Made by a program: the position numbers and the translations under genes
Assembly: GCA_029582265.1 (NCBI GenBank)
Contig: CM055820.1
Location: 18,558,485-18,622,484, forward strand
Reading direction: 5' to 3'
From: Zoroaster sp. YZ-2022
Taxonomy: Eukaryota > Echinodermata > Asteroidea > Forcipulatida > Zoroasteridae
Length of the DNA stretch: 64,000 bases
Part shown: piece after piece, positions 35,348 to 47,632 of the stretch
Layout of the letters: each line of letters begins with the position of its first letter
How positions within the stretch are numbered: the stretch's first letter is position 1
The notes under the pieces: generated by a model
What the model saw: the letters and a program-made list of their open reading frames with translations, nothing else
What the model was told of the DNA's origin: nothing
Databases searched by the model: none

Positions 35348-35449
35348 GTGGAAGAGTATCAAGGAATACAGTGGAATAAATGGAAGGGTACAGATGTCTC
35401 CATTAAAACATGTGAAATGAAGATACGACGCAACCGCTTTGTTGGTTAG
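35348..35449 (+). pseudogene. Partial FReD exon in tandem (copy 2)
   Basis: Same partial exon repeat as at 19168-19269, so the 135-bp tandem duplication came before the split of the two large copies. Confidence 0.8.
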
Positions 35450-36767
35450 TAAAATTCAATCCAATGGGACATTTATTTCCACTTTACGTTCGTTTAAAGG
35501 GACAATATTGTCACGGTCAAAGAAGACTTTCAACAGGGCATGGAATCAGTGTCCCATTTTAAGATGAGCATAGTGACTGGCTCACTATATGACCTTAATA
35601 TGACCTTATCATGTAGGGTATTATTTCCAGTCACTGAGTTAATCTAAAACTAGCACTCCGATTCCATGCCCTGTTGATCGTGATGATGTTGTCCCGTTAA
35701 ACTGAGATGTACATCATTGGTATAAATAACCCAGTATTTGTTTTGAATATGATACCACAGATCCTCAGAAGTAATAGCATATGCCATGTTGTTATTTTCG
35801 ATAAAACGTGAAAAGTATACAGACAAATTCAAATCTGAAATGGAGTCACCGGCTGGTGATCATTATATACTATTATTATCTTGTTAATGACACAACCAGA
35901 GAAACTAAACATTCAATGGTTTGTTTCTTTACATATCTATTCATCTTTACAAAGTATTTATGAACATATAGACATTTTACTAATGGTGAACACTCTTAAA
36001 AACGAAATAGAATGATTCGGCTTTCAAGCCATGTATATAATGTGAACTTCATTAGCTTTACACTAAACAAACTGCTAGTTATGCGGTAGAAGTAAAAAAA
36101 CAAAAAAAACAAATGCATGATAATTTGTGTAATTACCAATTTGTGTAAGGATATACTTTTCTTTCTCTTGCCTGACTAAAATAGGTTTAGTGTCCAGAAC
36201 GCTCAATGCGATATGAACAAAATAATAATATAAATAAAACAAATGAATACACGGTGAAACAACGTATTATAACATTTTATATATCAAGCCCTCAAACAAA
36301 ATGTAACTGCCGTTGGTCCGAATGCCAATACATCAACCAGTCTCTGACCGATGCACACAAAACCAGTTGTTCACAACATCAAAACTAATGTTTAAAAGAA
36401 CTTAGAAATTATTTTTGCTGAAATAACTAAAGTAGCAGCATACATCTTTAAAAAGCAGTGTATGCTGTTACCATAATGATATTGTAAGCGTATATAGGTC
36501 TACTTAATAGGAATAACGAAAACGTGTATATTATTACATACTTTGATTTTGAAATTGCGCGTTAGTAACATTAAATATGTAATTGTTTATCTTAACATTT
36601 AGTAAGTGTCTGTAGTAAAGGGAAGGTACAACATTGGTAATAACTAGATTATAAATCGGATTAACGAATCATGAATAAACACTTACTCGTGGTAAAGTTT
36701 TAACACATATCAATCATCCTGATACATTATTAATGCAATAAAAGTTTATTCAGTCTTCATTCAATCT

Positions 36768-37136
36768 TAATAATAATAATAATAATAATAATGTGTGGAC
36801 TTATATAGCGCACGTATCCAACAACTGAGTGGTGCTCAAGGCGCATTATATTATTACCCCTGCTCATAAGGCTCATAAGGCTCATAAATCATTCCTGAAA
36901 CCATCTCAGCTCCCTGGGGAGTATACAGCTCAATTGCTGCCATTACAGCGCATATAGGGCTAATCAACCAACTCTGCCCTCACAGGTACCCATTTAACCC
37001 CTGGGTGGGGAGAAGCAATTATGGTTAAGTGTCTTGCTCAAGGACACAAGTGTCACGGCCGGGATTCGAACCCACATTCTGCTGCTAACACCAGAACTTG
37101 AGTCCGGTAAACTAGACCGCTCGGCCACGACACTCC
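36768..37136 (-). mobile_element. tRNA-headed SINE (copy 2)
   Basis: Twin of 20588-20948, slightly better preserved: box B reads GGTTCGAATCCCG on the minus strand. Confidence 0.8.
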
Positions 37137-38220
37137 CACTTGTATTCCCAATTCATAAATAAATGCCTGTATCCATTTCCTTTTCAAAATGAAAATAACT
37201 TGTAATTTGTTTTAAAAAGCCAAATAAAAATGGGCAAATTCACGTTTTTGGGGACACACGAAATACTACATACACATGAGTCAGCGTGACGCGAAACAAA
37301 CTTCATCAATTAGTTCAAATCCGCGTCTCGCGTCGTCTTACACCAGCATGAACATATGTTACCAAATACCAAAGAATGTTAGACCTATAGCTTTAAGTAC
37401 TTTCATCTCGTTGTCGTTATAGTTGAAGTTGTAATGTATCTGAATGTATAATCTTGTTACGATTTTTTCACTCGAATAATCATTAAACAAAATATGTCGT
37501 GTAAAGTTGTTTAACATGCTGCCAATTAAAAAGGGAAGGTACAACATTCAGATAATAAATGACTTATTATCTTAGTACACATATTGATCACACAGGGAAA
37601 TTATTTCGTCTGAAGTGCTTTTCATCATAGTTGTAGTGAAAACAGGAATTGTTATGTTGAAACTAGTTTACAAAATGTTCTGTTTGTAAAATATACAAAC
37701 AGAACAAACTTGTAACAGTTTTTCGATGTTTTCTCACAAACGTGGGCCTGGATTGGGATGAAATTTTCAGCAGGTAATTTTTATGATATATTTCTTGAAA
37801 CTGTTGTCATGTAAATAACGTACGATATCAAATGCCAATGCTGTACCTTAATTCCCTTTACATTTGTTGTGCGCCTTCATACCTATAGCTCGCGTATGAA
37901 GAGGATAGGCAGTTGATAAATTAAAATTTTCATCAAGAATCCTGTTTGTTGTGTGACGTAGCTCCAACATAAACCACACCCACTTCGCTCGTGCTGGCTC
38001 CAACGATCATCGGAAGCCCATTGGAAATGCATTGACCACATTTAAGCAAGAAATTAGAAAGCTTGGGACTTGCATTTAACATATGTGTTGTAAAGACTTA
38101 AAATCTTAGTAACAAAGTCAATTTGTGCCTCAAGAATCGCTTTTGAACGTTAAAATCAAGGAATTTAGGTTAAATTACACAATGGTATGCCAGCTATGGA
38201 ATAGAAAGAATGCGCGTACT

Positions 38221-38634
38221 CTGAAACCCCTATCTCTCCGTCGCTCTGTAGCCTCATTGAACCTCTTTTACAGATATTATAATGGTAGGTGCTCCAAAGG
38301 ACTTTCACTGGTTGTTCCACCTAATCGTACCTTTGGCCGCACCACACGTTTCTCTGCTCATTCTCATCCTTATACTGTATCTGTCCCCAAAGCAAATACC
38401 TGGCGGTACTCATCCAGTTTCTTTCCACGTACTGCCTTATGGAATTCATTACCTGTATCCTGCTTCCCTGCCACCTATAACCTGTCTCAATTTAAACGCA
38501 ACATCAATATTCATCTTTCTACTTTTTGATTTCTTCTTCTCTTACCCACTTTCCCCTATTTAGCCTTCACCTTGAGTGGCCTGTAGGCCTTGTGATTGGC
38601 AACTACTCATAAAATATATTTAAAAAAATAAAAA
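38221..38634 (+). mobile_element. 5'-truncated LINE tail, only in copy 2
   Basis: 414 bp absent from copy 1, where GTACT is followed directly by ACCAATGCG (22021-22033). Codes for SLRRSVASLNLFYRYYNGRC and SSFFPRTALWNSLP to a stop at 38527-38529, the C-terminus of a non-LTR reverse transcriptase, then a short 3' UTR and an A-rich tail. Confidence 0.85.
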
Positions 38635-40040
38635 ACCAATGCGTGCATACATTACGTATCGACTTACGAACAGGATTGCTGACACGTTAGCTATACTTAC
38701 GACTACAGTTATTCAAAAAATGTAAATGATTATGTTTCGTGCTCTGCATGTAATGTATTTTAAAGCTTACTTCTCTGTAATGTATTTTTAGTTTAAGATT
38801 CTTAAAAAGTAATCGAGTCGCATTTCGTTCCTTATCGATTTATATTTAAAGATGCATCGCCCATGTTTTACCGGCAATTTCCGATTTTGTTTTGTTTTCA
38901 TTGGAACATTGATAATTTCCTGCTAGGAAGGAAAACAAAACTTGGAAATGAGATATTTCACAAAATAGTTATCAGAAGCTTGGTTTTACAGTAAAAAATG
39001 CAAAAAAATTAATTTATTACGAGACACGTCCTTTCACAATATATATTTACTGTGAAACCATGTTTCTCACAATTATTTTGAGAATGTGTAATCTTAAAGC
39101 ATTTGTATTCAGTTAAGTTCCTCAAGAAAAAAAGCAATGTTCTGATGAAAAATAAAGTTGCCATTAAAATATCGAAAACATGGGCGATACATCTTTAAGG
39201 TGAATTAATAGAGGATGGTGTAACTAAGGTTTTAGTAAACTGTAATGTACAGTGCTTGTTTAATAAAAATGTGTAAGATGTAATTTAATCAAATTGAACA
39301 AAATAGTTTCATTATTTTTGACGTTTCATTCCTTCGGCTAATCAGAACCATGCATTTGAATTCAGATGATAGACGGCAAATGTGACACGGACCACTCATC
39401 CCAAAAAACTCAGTGTACTGAATTAAATCGCCCTCAACTGTTAACACGGTAAGGAGTGCTTGTTTTATAATTAACTTCCATGGCAACCGGACTCACTCAA
39501 ATAACTGCGGACAAAATTACAAACTGAAATAAGGGAACACGGAAGACATATTGCTTCTTTTCTGTATATAGGTTGGATTTCTTTAAAACGGGACCTGGTC
39601 GTTCGCCTAATGTGAATGAAAAGAGGTAGCTGATTATTTCAGTTGAACGGAAAATAATTCTGAATACAGCCTTGCTCTTGCTTTGCCTTGTTTGAATCAA
39701 GATATATTTTATTTACTGTAATTATTTGGCTTGTTCTATCCTTTATGATGGTTTCGTCAAGTTTTATTGTAATTCAGTCTCATTTTCCCCTTGATTCCTT
39801 TATTTCATGGGTTTTTCTATACATCCCTTTATTGTCTCAAACTAGATGAAAGCTTTATATGGGTTTTTGGTGCACATGAGGATTTGGAGGGGGTAAGGGC
39901 TGAACCATGGAGGTCCCCCTAGATCTGCCAATTATTACCATCTTCAAATCAAGTAAGCTTTAAATAACATAATATAAATTATCTCTGTTTCTGTTTGGGT
40001 ATGTATAACAATGGTGTACATCATCAATATTAACCAGTAT

Positions 40041-40165
40041 GGGTCCTCTCTTGGAGAGGGATAGGCGCTGTGTTCCCCCAACAGACACGAAGATCCCCTT
40101 TCAGTAGAACGCAACGTACCTTGTCTCCAGCAGCTTCGTCTGGTTCCGTCCCTTGCGGAGATTGA
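40041..40165 (-). pseudogene. Degenerate secreted-protein exon (copy 2)
   Basis: Counterpart of 23424-23546 with one additional base (CAAGGGACGG versus CAAGGACGG on the minus strand), which adds another frameshift. Confidence 0.6.
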
Positions 40166-41240
40166 ATGTACTACAGTAAATTAGATATGCGGAACTTATT
40201 AAATATATTGATAACATAGGCTATTTGCGTTGGGAAATTTAATGATTTCATTGGTTTTGCCCTACGCCGTCGTGTGTATTAAGCACTGTATAATTTGTGC
40301 TTTCCGATTGTCTGCGGAAAAACTCCACAGGCAACTCGAGCGGGCTTAGTGCAGACGTCTTAACCTCTCGACAACCGAGCTTGCCCGATGACGACAGGCT
40401 GTCTAGAATCCTATATAGCAGCGGGTACCGCAATTTGCATTTATTGAGGAAAATCTTACTTACCAGTGCATACATGTACATCTTAACCACAGATATTGCC
40501 CTGATGGTGACAGGACGGCTAAAGATGGGAGTTCGTGGGTTCGATTTCTTCCCGAGTCACCTGTGAGGATGTTTTCTTCAGACACTTGAAAAGTGTATAT
40601 TGCTTTATAAACATGTCATAGAGCAACAATCAAATCAATTAAAATCATTATAGTTTATATTTAAATAAGGTTACAATTGAAAAAAAAAACTCAAACAACT
40701 TCTATCCATCAATGAAAACATGTTGACGGATAGAAACGTATGATTTGTTACTTACCTTTACAGTTATTCGGTAAACACTAATGTGTTGTATTGGCTGGGA
40801 TTTCAGTCGTACCTGTGATGGCTGCAGGCTGGGAATTTGTAGTACCTGGGGTGACTGCATAGGTCGATGGAAGACAAAATAGGGTTGTTTGATGGTACAC
40901 CGAAATACAAATAAAATAAAATGCTATGGAACTATGATGATGTTGGGCGAAATTGAGATAATAAATTTTAAAAAATTGCATTAAATTATTATTTAACACA
41001 TTTTTCGTTAGAACTAAATCGGGAATTTTGCCACACAGATACAGCAATTTAAGTCATTATCGTAACGGATGACGTCAGGTTTATGCAACATGGTCGTATG
41101 TGAAACGAAGTTGCTGTACGGAGTAAAAAGGTTGTACGAATGCCTAATTTTGTGTAAAAGTTCTCCCAAGATAACCTTTTTGCACAAATAAAAGTAACGA
41201 AATCTTTTAGATTTTTTTTATATTACTGCCAAAAGAAGTA

Positions 41241-41554
41241 CACTGTAAAAACACATGTAAATTTACAGCAAAATGTACGCAACTCTTCAACAATTTGCTG
41301 TATTACAATTTTACACAACAAGTGTGTTAAACTGATTTTACACAATTTCTGTAAACGCTTAATAATGAAACTGCAGTACGTTTCCATATTTGTTTTACCC
41401 ATTCTGATTCTCTCCCCCCCTCCTCTTTTTCGGCCCACAAAGAATATGTAAATCAGTTTAACACACTTGTTATGTAAAATTGTAATACAGCGAATTGTTG
41501 GAAATAGAGTTGCCTGCATTTTGCTGTAAATTTACATGTTTTTTTTTTACAGTG
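41241..41554. mobile_element. Foldback MITE, CACTGTAAAAA ends (copy 2)
   Basis: 314-bp twin of 24590-24902, with TA on both sides. The right arm keeps GCTGTAAATTTACATG, closer to the left arm than in copy 1. Confidence 0.8.
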
Positions 41555-41712
41555 TATGTATGTAACTATTCTTGTGTTCAAGTAAAATCTTGATAAAATA
41601 GTTCAGATTTAATATTTTATAATTATTTGTAAAATTTAATAAACGCTGCAATTAACACGAAATCCCTAAAATTAATGCAAATTGACATTGTTGCACCGAC
41701 CCAAAGATGCAT

Positions 41713-42462
41713 TTAATCCATACTTGGAGGAAAAGCCTTACTAGAGTCCTTGTCCATGCAACCGAACAATCTACGAAGTCCTTCAGCGTCCGTCGGTAGA
41801 GTATCGATGTAAATCGGTTGATCCTTTCTCGGTGGCGCATAGGCGTTGTGGCCGCCCAACCCGACTTCAGTACAAGAACACGGATCCCCCGGCGGTAAAA
41901 CGAATCGAACCCTACCGCCAGCAGCTTCGTCTGGTTCCGTCCCCAGAAAACAGACTCTTGCTGAGACTGAAAAAAATGCAAGACAAATTGAGCCCCTGGG
42001 AGGCAAAGTGGGCTATCCCACATGTAGGTCAAAAATGAGATACATACACTACACTATAGCTTTTCATGATTTTGGGTAAAATATTTCATGTGAGACTTTT
42101 CCAAAATTTAAGTCATGTACAGACAGTTCATTAAACAGTTAAAGTATCCTTCCTCTGTAGGAACTGTGCAGATTTTTCTATAATGTTCCAACTTTAAACC
42201 TCATTTACTCAAAATGTGGTTTTTGTGGGATAGCCCACTTTGCCTCCCAGGGCCTCAATTTACTGAAGCTGGACTCTGCAACCTACCTGTGATCTCCCCA
42301 TTACCGTACCGGTGCTCTAAATTATTCAACATTTCAAGAAATAGATATAATAATAATAGGCTTATTATTCACTCAGTAGGATCTTCATATGAATTTGTAC
42401 ATACCCATACTAAAGAGAATTGCTACAAATGCAAAAGCAGTCCATGCCATTTTGGTCACCAT
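41713..42462 (-). CDS. Small secreted cysteine-containing protein, three exons
   Basis: I do not recognise the family. Minus strand: exon 1 (42405-42462, ATG at 42460-42462) encodes MVTKMAWTAFAFVAILFSM, a convincing signal peptide, and ends ATG G|GTATGT. Exon 2 (42287-42316, 30 nt, after TTTAG) gives EHRYGNGEIT with donor G|GTAGGT. Exon 3 (41713-41966, after TTTTTTCAG) gives VSARVCFLGTEPDEAAGGRV, FVLPPGDPCSCTKVG and LRRLFGCMDKDSSK, then TAA. All joins keep phase 1. The product is 113 residues, about 93 after cleavage, with four cysteines (one, a CSC pair, one), no transmembrane segment and no known domain visible. A splice acceptor (TTTTACATTCCAG) just upstream of the ATG suggests a 5'-UTR intron. 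Intron 2 holds a 267-bp MITE. Confidence 0.68.
41990..42256. mobile_element. 267-bp MITE with 33-bp TIRs, AATT target duplication
   Basis: Ends GAGCCCCTGGGAGGCAAAGT and, inverted, GAGGCCCTGGGAGGCAAAGT; the TIRs match over 33 bp with one mismatch. AATT flanks both sides (41986-41989, 42257-42260). Copy 1 has the single empty AATT at 25333-25336. Confidence 0.92.
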
Positions 42463-42479
42463 CACTTAAATAATTACTC

Positions 42480-44220
42480 TTTCAACCTGGAATGTAAAAG
42501 AGAAAAGAGTCACATAAATAAGCAATATAAATTATTTGTTGAATACTAAAGGGAATGTACATGAAAAGTAATGTTTGAAAAACTGTTTCTATATAAAGTA
42601 TTCTTACCGTCTCTTTGAAATACAATATACAAACAACCTTTTCAGCTTTACACGTTGTATCGTTCTAGAGACAGTGAAACTGCATTCAGTTTGTATTCAT
42701 TCTAAACGTGGAATTTAAGAGTCTTTCCTAAATTCGAAGAGAATTTATTAAATTTTTCTTAAAAAGGAAAGCACCTCATCCAATAATTCCTTTTACGGAA
42801 TTTTTTTTTACCATCCCCAACATGACACTATAAGTAAATTTAAAATTCAAATTTGACCACTTATTTTGGAATTACCAATTCTATACATTACCTAATTCCA
42901 AGAAGAGCCAATTCCACTCTAATACATTAAATTGAACCGAGGTGAAGCGAAAAGTAATGTCTTCTTTGCCAAAGTAAACATAAAACTGTTTACCGAAAAT
43001 GCAACTGTTGCGGACTGTCAGATGTGTTTTCTTTCATCTGATTTGCGAGGTACGTAAGTTGGTTATTTAAAGCAGTTCCACTGGTATTCTGCAGAATGTT
43101 CTCTACTGCATACCTTACCACAGAAGCCTCCTGATCTTCATCAGTGACCAGCGAAAAATATATAATTTGTGTAAATGATTTTTATGAGCAAAATTTAATC
43201 GAACCACCCCATGTCTATGAGTCATTCACGTCTAGGGAATTCAATATAAAGACAGTTGGGGTTATAAAACAAATTGATACATTGAATTGAATGAAACAAA
43301 GCGGTAATAAGGCCGTACTTTGCTTGTACTTTTGAGGTTCATGGTAGTTAAAGTGCACCATTTCAGCTTTAGTGAAGGTGTTTTCATTTAAAAACATAAT
43401 TATGAGAAAATTAATACAGTCACATGACAAGATGTTTCTTGATGGGCACGCGAGACGTAATACAATTATGTATTTCAGCGAAATGGTAATCGATTAATTA
43501 AAGCGTTGAAAATACGATCGCGTTGGTTCAGAACATTTACCATTTAATTGGTAAATGTCATGCATGCCCACATGCTAGCGCATCCCTTTTAAGGCTATGA
43601 ATATACCATATTATACAAATGAATTTCCTCACAAGAATAACACAATTTCCATTGTTATGTTCATTGCGAAGAAAAACCATGGCTGAAGCGTACCAACCAT
43701 CTTCTGTGCAGAGGTTTATTCCCTGATATCCCTGATAAGCAAAAAAGTGCCCATAAAAAGGGGGGGTGCAATTGAGATCGTATATTGATCGTTTATATAC
43801 AGCTTCAGAGAAGTGAAATATAAAGACTTATTTGCACGCCATTTGCTGAAGTGTATCTTTCAAGTAATAATAACAGAACAGAGAAAGACTTGTGACTGCA
43901 AAAGAGAAATATTATAATAATCTGCTTATAATAAATACCATGCATTATTTTGTTATGGGATCATGGTGATTACACAGCGCGAAATGGCAAGCAATTATTG
44001 TCCAGATACGTCTTCTATATGTCAAGGACAAAACACAATTCGAATTTCTTAATTTATTTAATTGAAATATCTCCCCAATAAGCGGTACAGCAATTTGGGC
44101 TGCGGCAAACTGACACAAATTATAACATTCTGTTTGGTAATAAATCCCATGCTTTTGTTATGGGCTTTGAGTAATAAATTAATCTATAGTGGACGTTCGT
44201 TAATTCGCTTCGTGCATATA
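42480..44220. other. Non-coding part of duplicated block, copy 2
   Basis: Counterpart of 25540-27300. No exon supported; small indels relative to copy 1 disrupt the open stretches. Confidence 0.5.
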
Positions 44221-44230
44221 TAAAATAGAG

Positions 44231-44313
44231 ATAATTTATCTCGGGATGACGACATCCTATCTCAGGAAGACGACTTACTCATTTTAGGATGTCGTCATCC
44301 CGAGATAAATTAT
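44231..44313. repeat. Perfect 29-bp inverted repeat (copy 2)
   Basis: Arms 44231-44259 and 44285-44313 are identical to those in copy 1. The loop differs (CTCAGGAAGACG versus CCTGGTGAAGACG). Confidence 0.95.
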
Positions 44314-44585
44314 CTCAGGATCTCAACAAGTCGGATGGCACTTCCAGATCTCCGTAGTAACCCTCGAGCAGTGATATGCACTTCGTTCTCAACCACTTGT
44401 CCCTGGTGGGAAAAGTGCTTTCGGAAACTCTGATTGGTTTATACTTAACCACACACGCAAAAAACAGTTTGAATATTATTTCGAGGAAACAAAATCTTTT
44501 GTTTCTTCATTCTAAAATGTCTATATGGATTTTTTGACACAGGAAATTTTTCATAAATGACAATCTATTATTTTACGCAATACTT

Positions 44586-44783
44586 GATACATATCTACTT
44601 ACTATACATATCTACTTACTATACATATCTACTTACTATACATATCTACTTACTATATATATCTACTTACTATACATATCTACTTACTATACATATCTAC
44701 TTACTATACATATCTACTTACTATACATATCTACTTACTATACATATCTACTTACTATACATATCTACTTACTATACATATCT
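44586..44783. repeat. 17-bp minisatellite carrying a splice-donor motif
   Basis: About 11 units of ACATATCTACTTACTAT, plus one more beyond the hAT-like element. Copy 1 has two (27700-27730). On the minus strand each unit reads ATAGTAAGTAGATATGT, which is the end of the FReD exon relic and its GTAAGT donor. Confidence 0.95.
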
Positions 44784-44976
44784 CAGTAGCGGAACAAGTT
44801 ACCGCCGGGCCGGGGGGCAGAGCGCACGGTCGGGCCCCCCCCCCCAGGCATCATTCCCTAACCACACGTGATTTCCGAGAGACCCGTCATGATTACACTT
44901 CATGTTTTCAGGGGAGCTCAAAATAAAGAAAGGGCCCGGTTGATTTGTGTAAGTTCCAGCTCGGGCCCGGTCCCCC

Positions 44977-45010
<34 letters not shown>

Positions 45011-45134
45011 AGAATGTTAAAAAAATAAAAAAATAAAATAAAAAAAATTCTTTGGGGAGGGGGGTCCGGCCCCCCCCCCCTCCGGGCCGGGGGACGGCTT
45101 CCCCCCCCCAGCCCCCCCTGACGGTCCGCCACTG
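44784..45134. mobile_element. hAT-like non-autonomous element, 351 bp
   Basis: Ends CAGTAGCGGA and, inverted, CAGTGGCGGA, flanked by the 8-bp ACATATCT (44776-44783 and 45135-45142). An 8-bp duplication and CA(G)TGGCG-type ends fit hAT. Internally low complexity, with a 32-C run. Because the target is itself a 17-bp repeat, the flanking octamer could be fortuitous. Confidence 0.7.
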
Positions 45135-45148
45135 ACATATCTACTTAC

Positions 45149-45316
45149 TATACAGCATTGATTCTCGGTATGGTCCATGTCACAGTATACGTTCATGTTT
45201 TGTTCATCATGGCGGATGGTGTACACTTGCATTGTGTCTGGCACTTACAGCTTCCTGACAATCTAAATAATTAGTTTGGATACCCGAAAAGGTCGAGCTC
45301 GTAGCGAGAAACACAT
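45149..45316 (-). pseudogene. FReD first-exon relic (copy 2)
   Basis: Minus strand: acceptor TTATCAG, VFLATSSTFSGIQTNYLDCQ, EAVSARHNAS, then a frameshift, then VYTIRHDEQNMNVYCDMDHT and ATA|GTAAGTAG. Shares the frameshift with 27727-27895 but otherwise stays closer to the exon at 31129. Confidence 0.75.
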
Positions 45317-45699
45317 CTGATAAGGCCTTCAAAAAGTCTCTGGTTTCTGGTCTCCGCGCGCGTCGCCTCAGACCCACGCGTCGGCATTCTTAATTTTTAT
45401 TTTGTTTTGCTATGAAACGATGTCCAATTGCAGCCAAAATTGCTGGATCGATTGAAATTCTGCCGTTCTGTGCTTTAAACGACTTTTTCACATAGGGGTA
45501 TGAATGTTTGCCCGATTTGTGAGGCCTCTATTAGCCACCATACTTCCTATTTGAGAAATTTGGTCTTCGCGTGTACAATTAATGTATCACGTATTTCGAA
45601 ACAAAAAATATGGCCGAAAAAAGTGCGTCACCGCACCGATTTTGAAGCCGACCGATGACCAGAAACTGGGGACTTTTTTGGCTTAAATAAGAATAAAGA

Positions 45700-46080
45700 G
45701 AAAAGGTATCTCTTTAGTGCTATACACACGTCAGTGCTATACAGTGCTATACACACGTCGGTGTAGGGCAAAGTTAAAAATAAATTGTTTATAACTCGAC
45801 GCAAGAATTTCACCAACGTATAATGATCGCGGAACTCGCTGCTATATAGGATTCTAGCCGGCCAGTCGTTAGCGGGCAAGCTCGGTGGTCAAGAGGTTAA
45901 GACGTCTGCACTATTAATAAGCAGGAGGTCGTGGGTTCAAATCCCGCCCGAGTCGCCTGTGAAGTTTTTCACAGATACTCAGAAAGCACTGAGTATGCAG
46001 TGCTATGCACACGTCGGTGTAGGGCAAAATTAAAAATCAATTATTTGTAAACCGACGCAAGAATTTCACAACAGGTATCT
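45700..46080 (+). mobile_element. tRNA-like SINE, one partial and one full copy
   Basis: The full head at about 45871-45957 has GGTGGTCAAGAGGTTAAGAC and box B GGGTTCAAATCCC, like a 73-nt tRNA that would not fold perfectly. The tail CACTGAGTATGCAGTGCTAT follows. A second tail alone lies at about 45715-45775. I treat it as a SINE, not a tRNA gene. Confidence 0.7.
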
Positions 46081-46763
46081 CTTTAATTGTTCATTATAGT
46101 TACGTCACGCACAATCATTTTGCCAATGGGAGGGCACTTCGTATTCAATTTATTTGTTGACGATCGCCCCGCTCAGCTCTCAAACAGCATCCGCCGCTGT
46201 GGGCGCTGTTCACGACAAACTCGACTTACTGCGACGAGGCATATTTTTGGCTGCGAGTGAACGCCCTCTATCAGTGGACCTTATTCATGTGGATTGTAAT
46301 GATCGTGTACAAATACAATGTAATAATACCGTCTTGCACGAAAACTAAGGAAAAGTTACTAAATGGCAACTTTTGTAAAACGTAAACAATAGAAAAAACA
46401 TGTACCAGTTGTTCGTTGTTGTTTTTTTCTTTAAAACGCGAGCAGCTATTGAGATGAATATTTTAACAGGTTAGTTTTATGATTTCTTGAAAACAAGAGG
46501 GTTGAAATGAACATACGTTACCAAATACAATTGCTGTACCTTACCCTGCCAAGTGACAATTACAATTGCTGTACCTTACCCTGCCAAGTGACAATTTGGC
46601 AGGGAAAATAAAAACACAAGAATTTACATCAATATTATGTCAGTGTTACTATAGATAAATCTATTTTGATTATAAAGGTTATTAATTAAAAATTTGGCCG
46701 TGTTTTACAGGCAATTTATGAATTTGTTTTTGCTTTTATTTGAACATTGATAATTTCCTTTAA

Positions 46764-47632
46764 CCCTGGGGGAAACGAAGGTACTCACGCCGTAGGCAAT
46801 AATTAATATTTTTGTTAATTACAACAACATTTTTTATTAAATTTCGCTGAAATTATTTTTCATCCAACCCTGAACAGTCCTTAAAAGAGTGGCTGAACCG
46901 ATTTTGCCCTAGGGGTCATTCACTGGGTAGGCCAATTGTTACAAATGTGGGTCTCAGCCAAGCACCATTGAATTGTGCACAAAAAGCTAATCCCCTTGTA
47001 GCAAACTTGCCGCCTCTGTATCAACAAGCTGTCTGCCATCTTGAATGGAAACCACAGCTGTTTGTTTACAATCCTTACCCAGAAATACCCTCAGGGTCAT
47101 TATAGGTGACCTGGTTTCTGTTTATTTTTTACCCTGTGGCTGTTTCATGTGTCAGTGCTTGTATTGCAGTGCAATACCAATTTCAATGTTTACATGGTTG
47201 CAATGCTGTACATGTACATGTACTTCAAAAGAAAACCTGTCTGTCTATGGCTGTTTGGTGTATGGATTGTATTGGATGTGGTGTGGGTGTGGGGGTTTGG
47301 GGGGGGGGGGCTGATAGTGTTGTAAACAGCTGTGTGCAGTAATCAAACAGTAAATAGATACCTGCTGAGTGGTTTGGGGATGGCAGTTGCCATAGGGCTG
47401 GGGGCTTTCGACATGTACTATTTTTGGCAAATCAGTGGTGAACCAATGTGTCAATTGCCAGAATGTTAAAATCTTTGGTGTGTGTGTCCAGTGAACTTAG
47501 ATTCATCTGTTCAGATCATTAGAAAAAGATTTGTGCCCCCAAACACAGTTATTTACACCCCAACATAAAACGCCTACCGCGTGAGCACCTTCGTGCAACC
47601 GCGTAAATATTTTAAATCGGTGGCTCGCAAAG
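46764..47632. mobile_element. 869-bp TTAA-flanked element (piggyBac-like MITE)
   Basis: Inserted at TTAA (46760-46763 and 47633-47636); copy 1 has the empty TTAA at 29347-29350. Begins CCCTGGGGGAAACGAAGGT. Near both ends ACGAAGGT(A/G)CTCACGC(C/G)GTAGGC occurs in inverted orientation. No transposase inside. Confidence 0.82.

Noticed and set aside
45017..45138. Gly-rich open frame on the minus strand
   Set aside because: It is a translation of C-rich low-complexity sequence in the hAT-like element.
45871..45957. tRNA gene
   Set aside because: Box A and B are present, but there is no sound anticodon arm and a conserved SINE tail follows; family members are dispersed.
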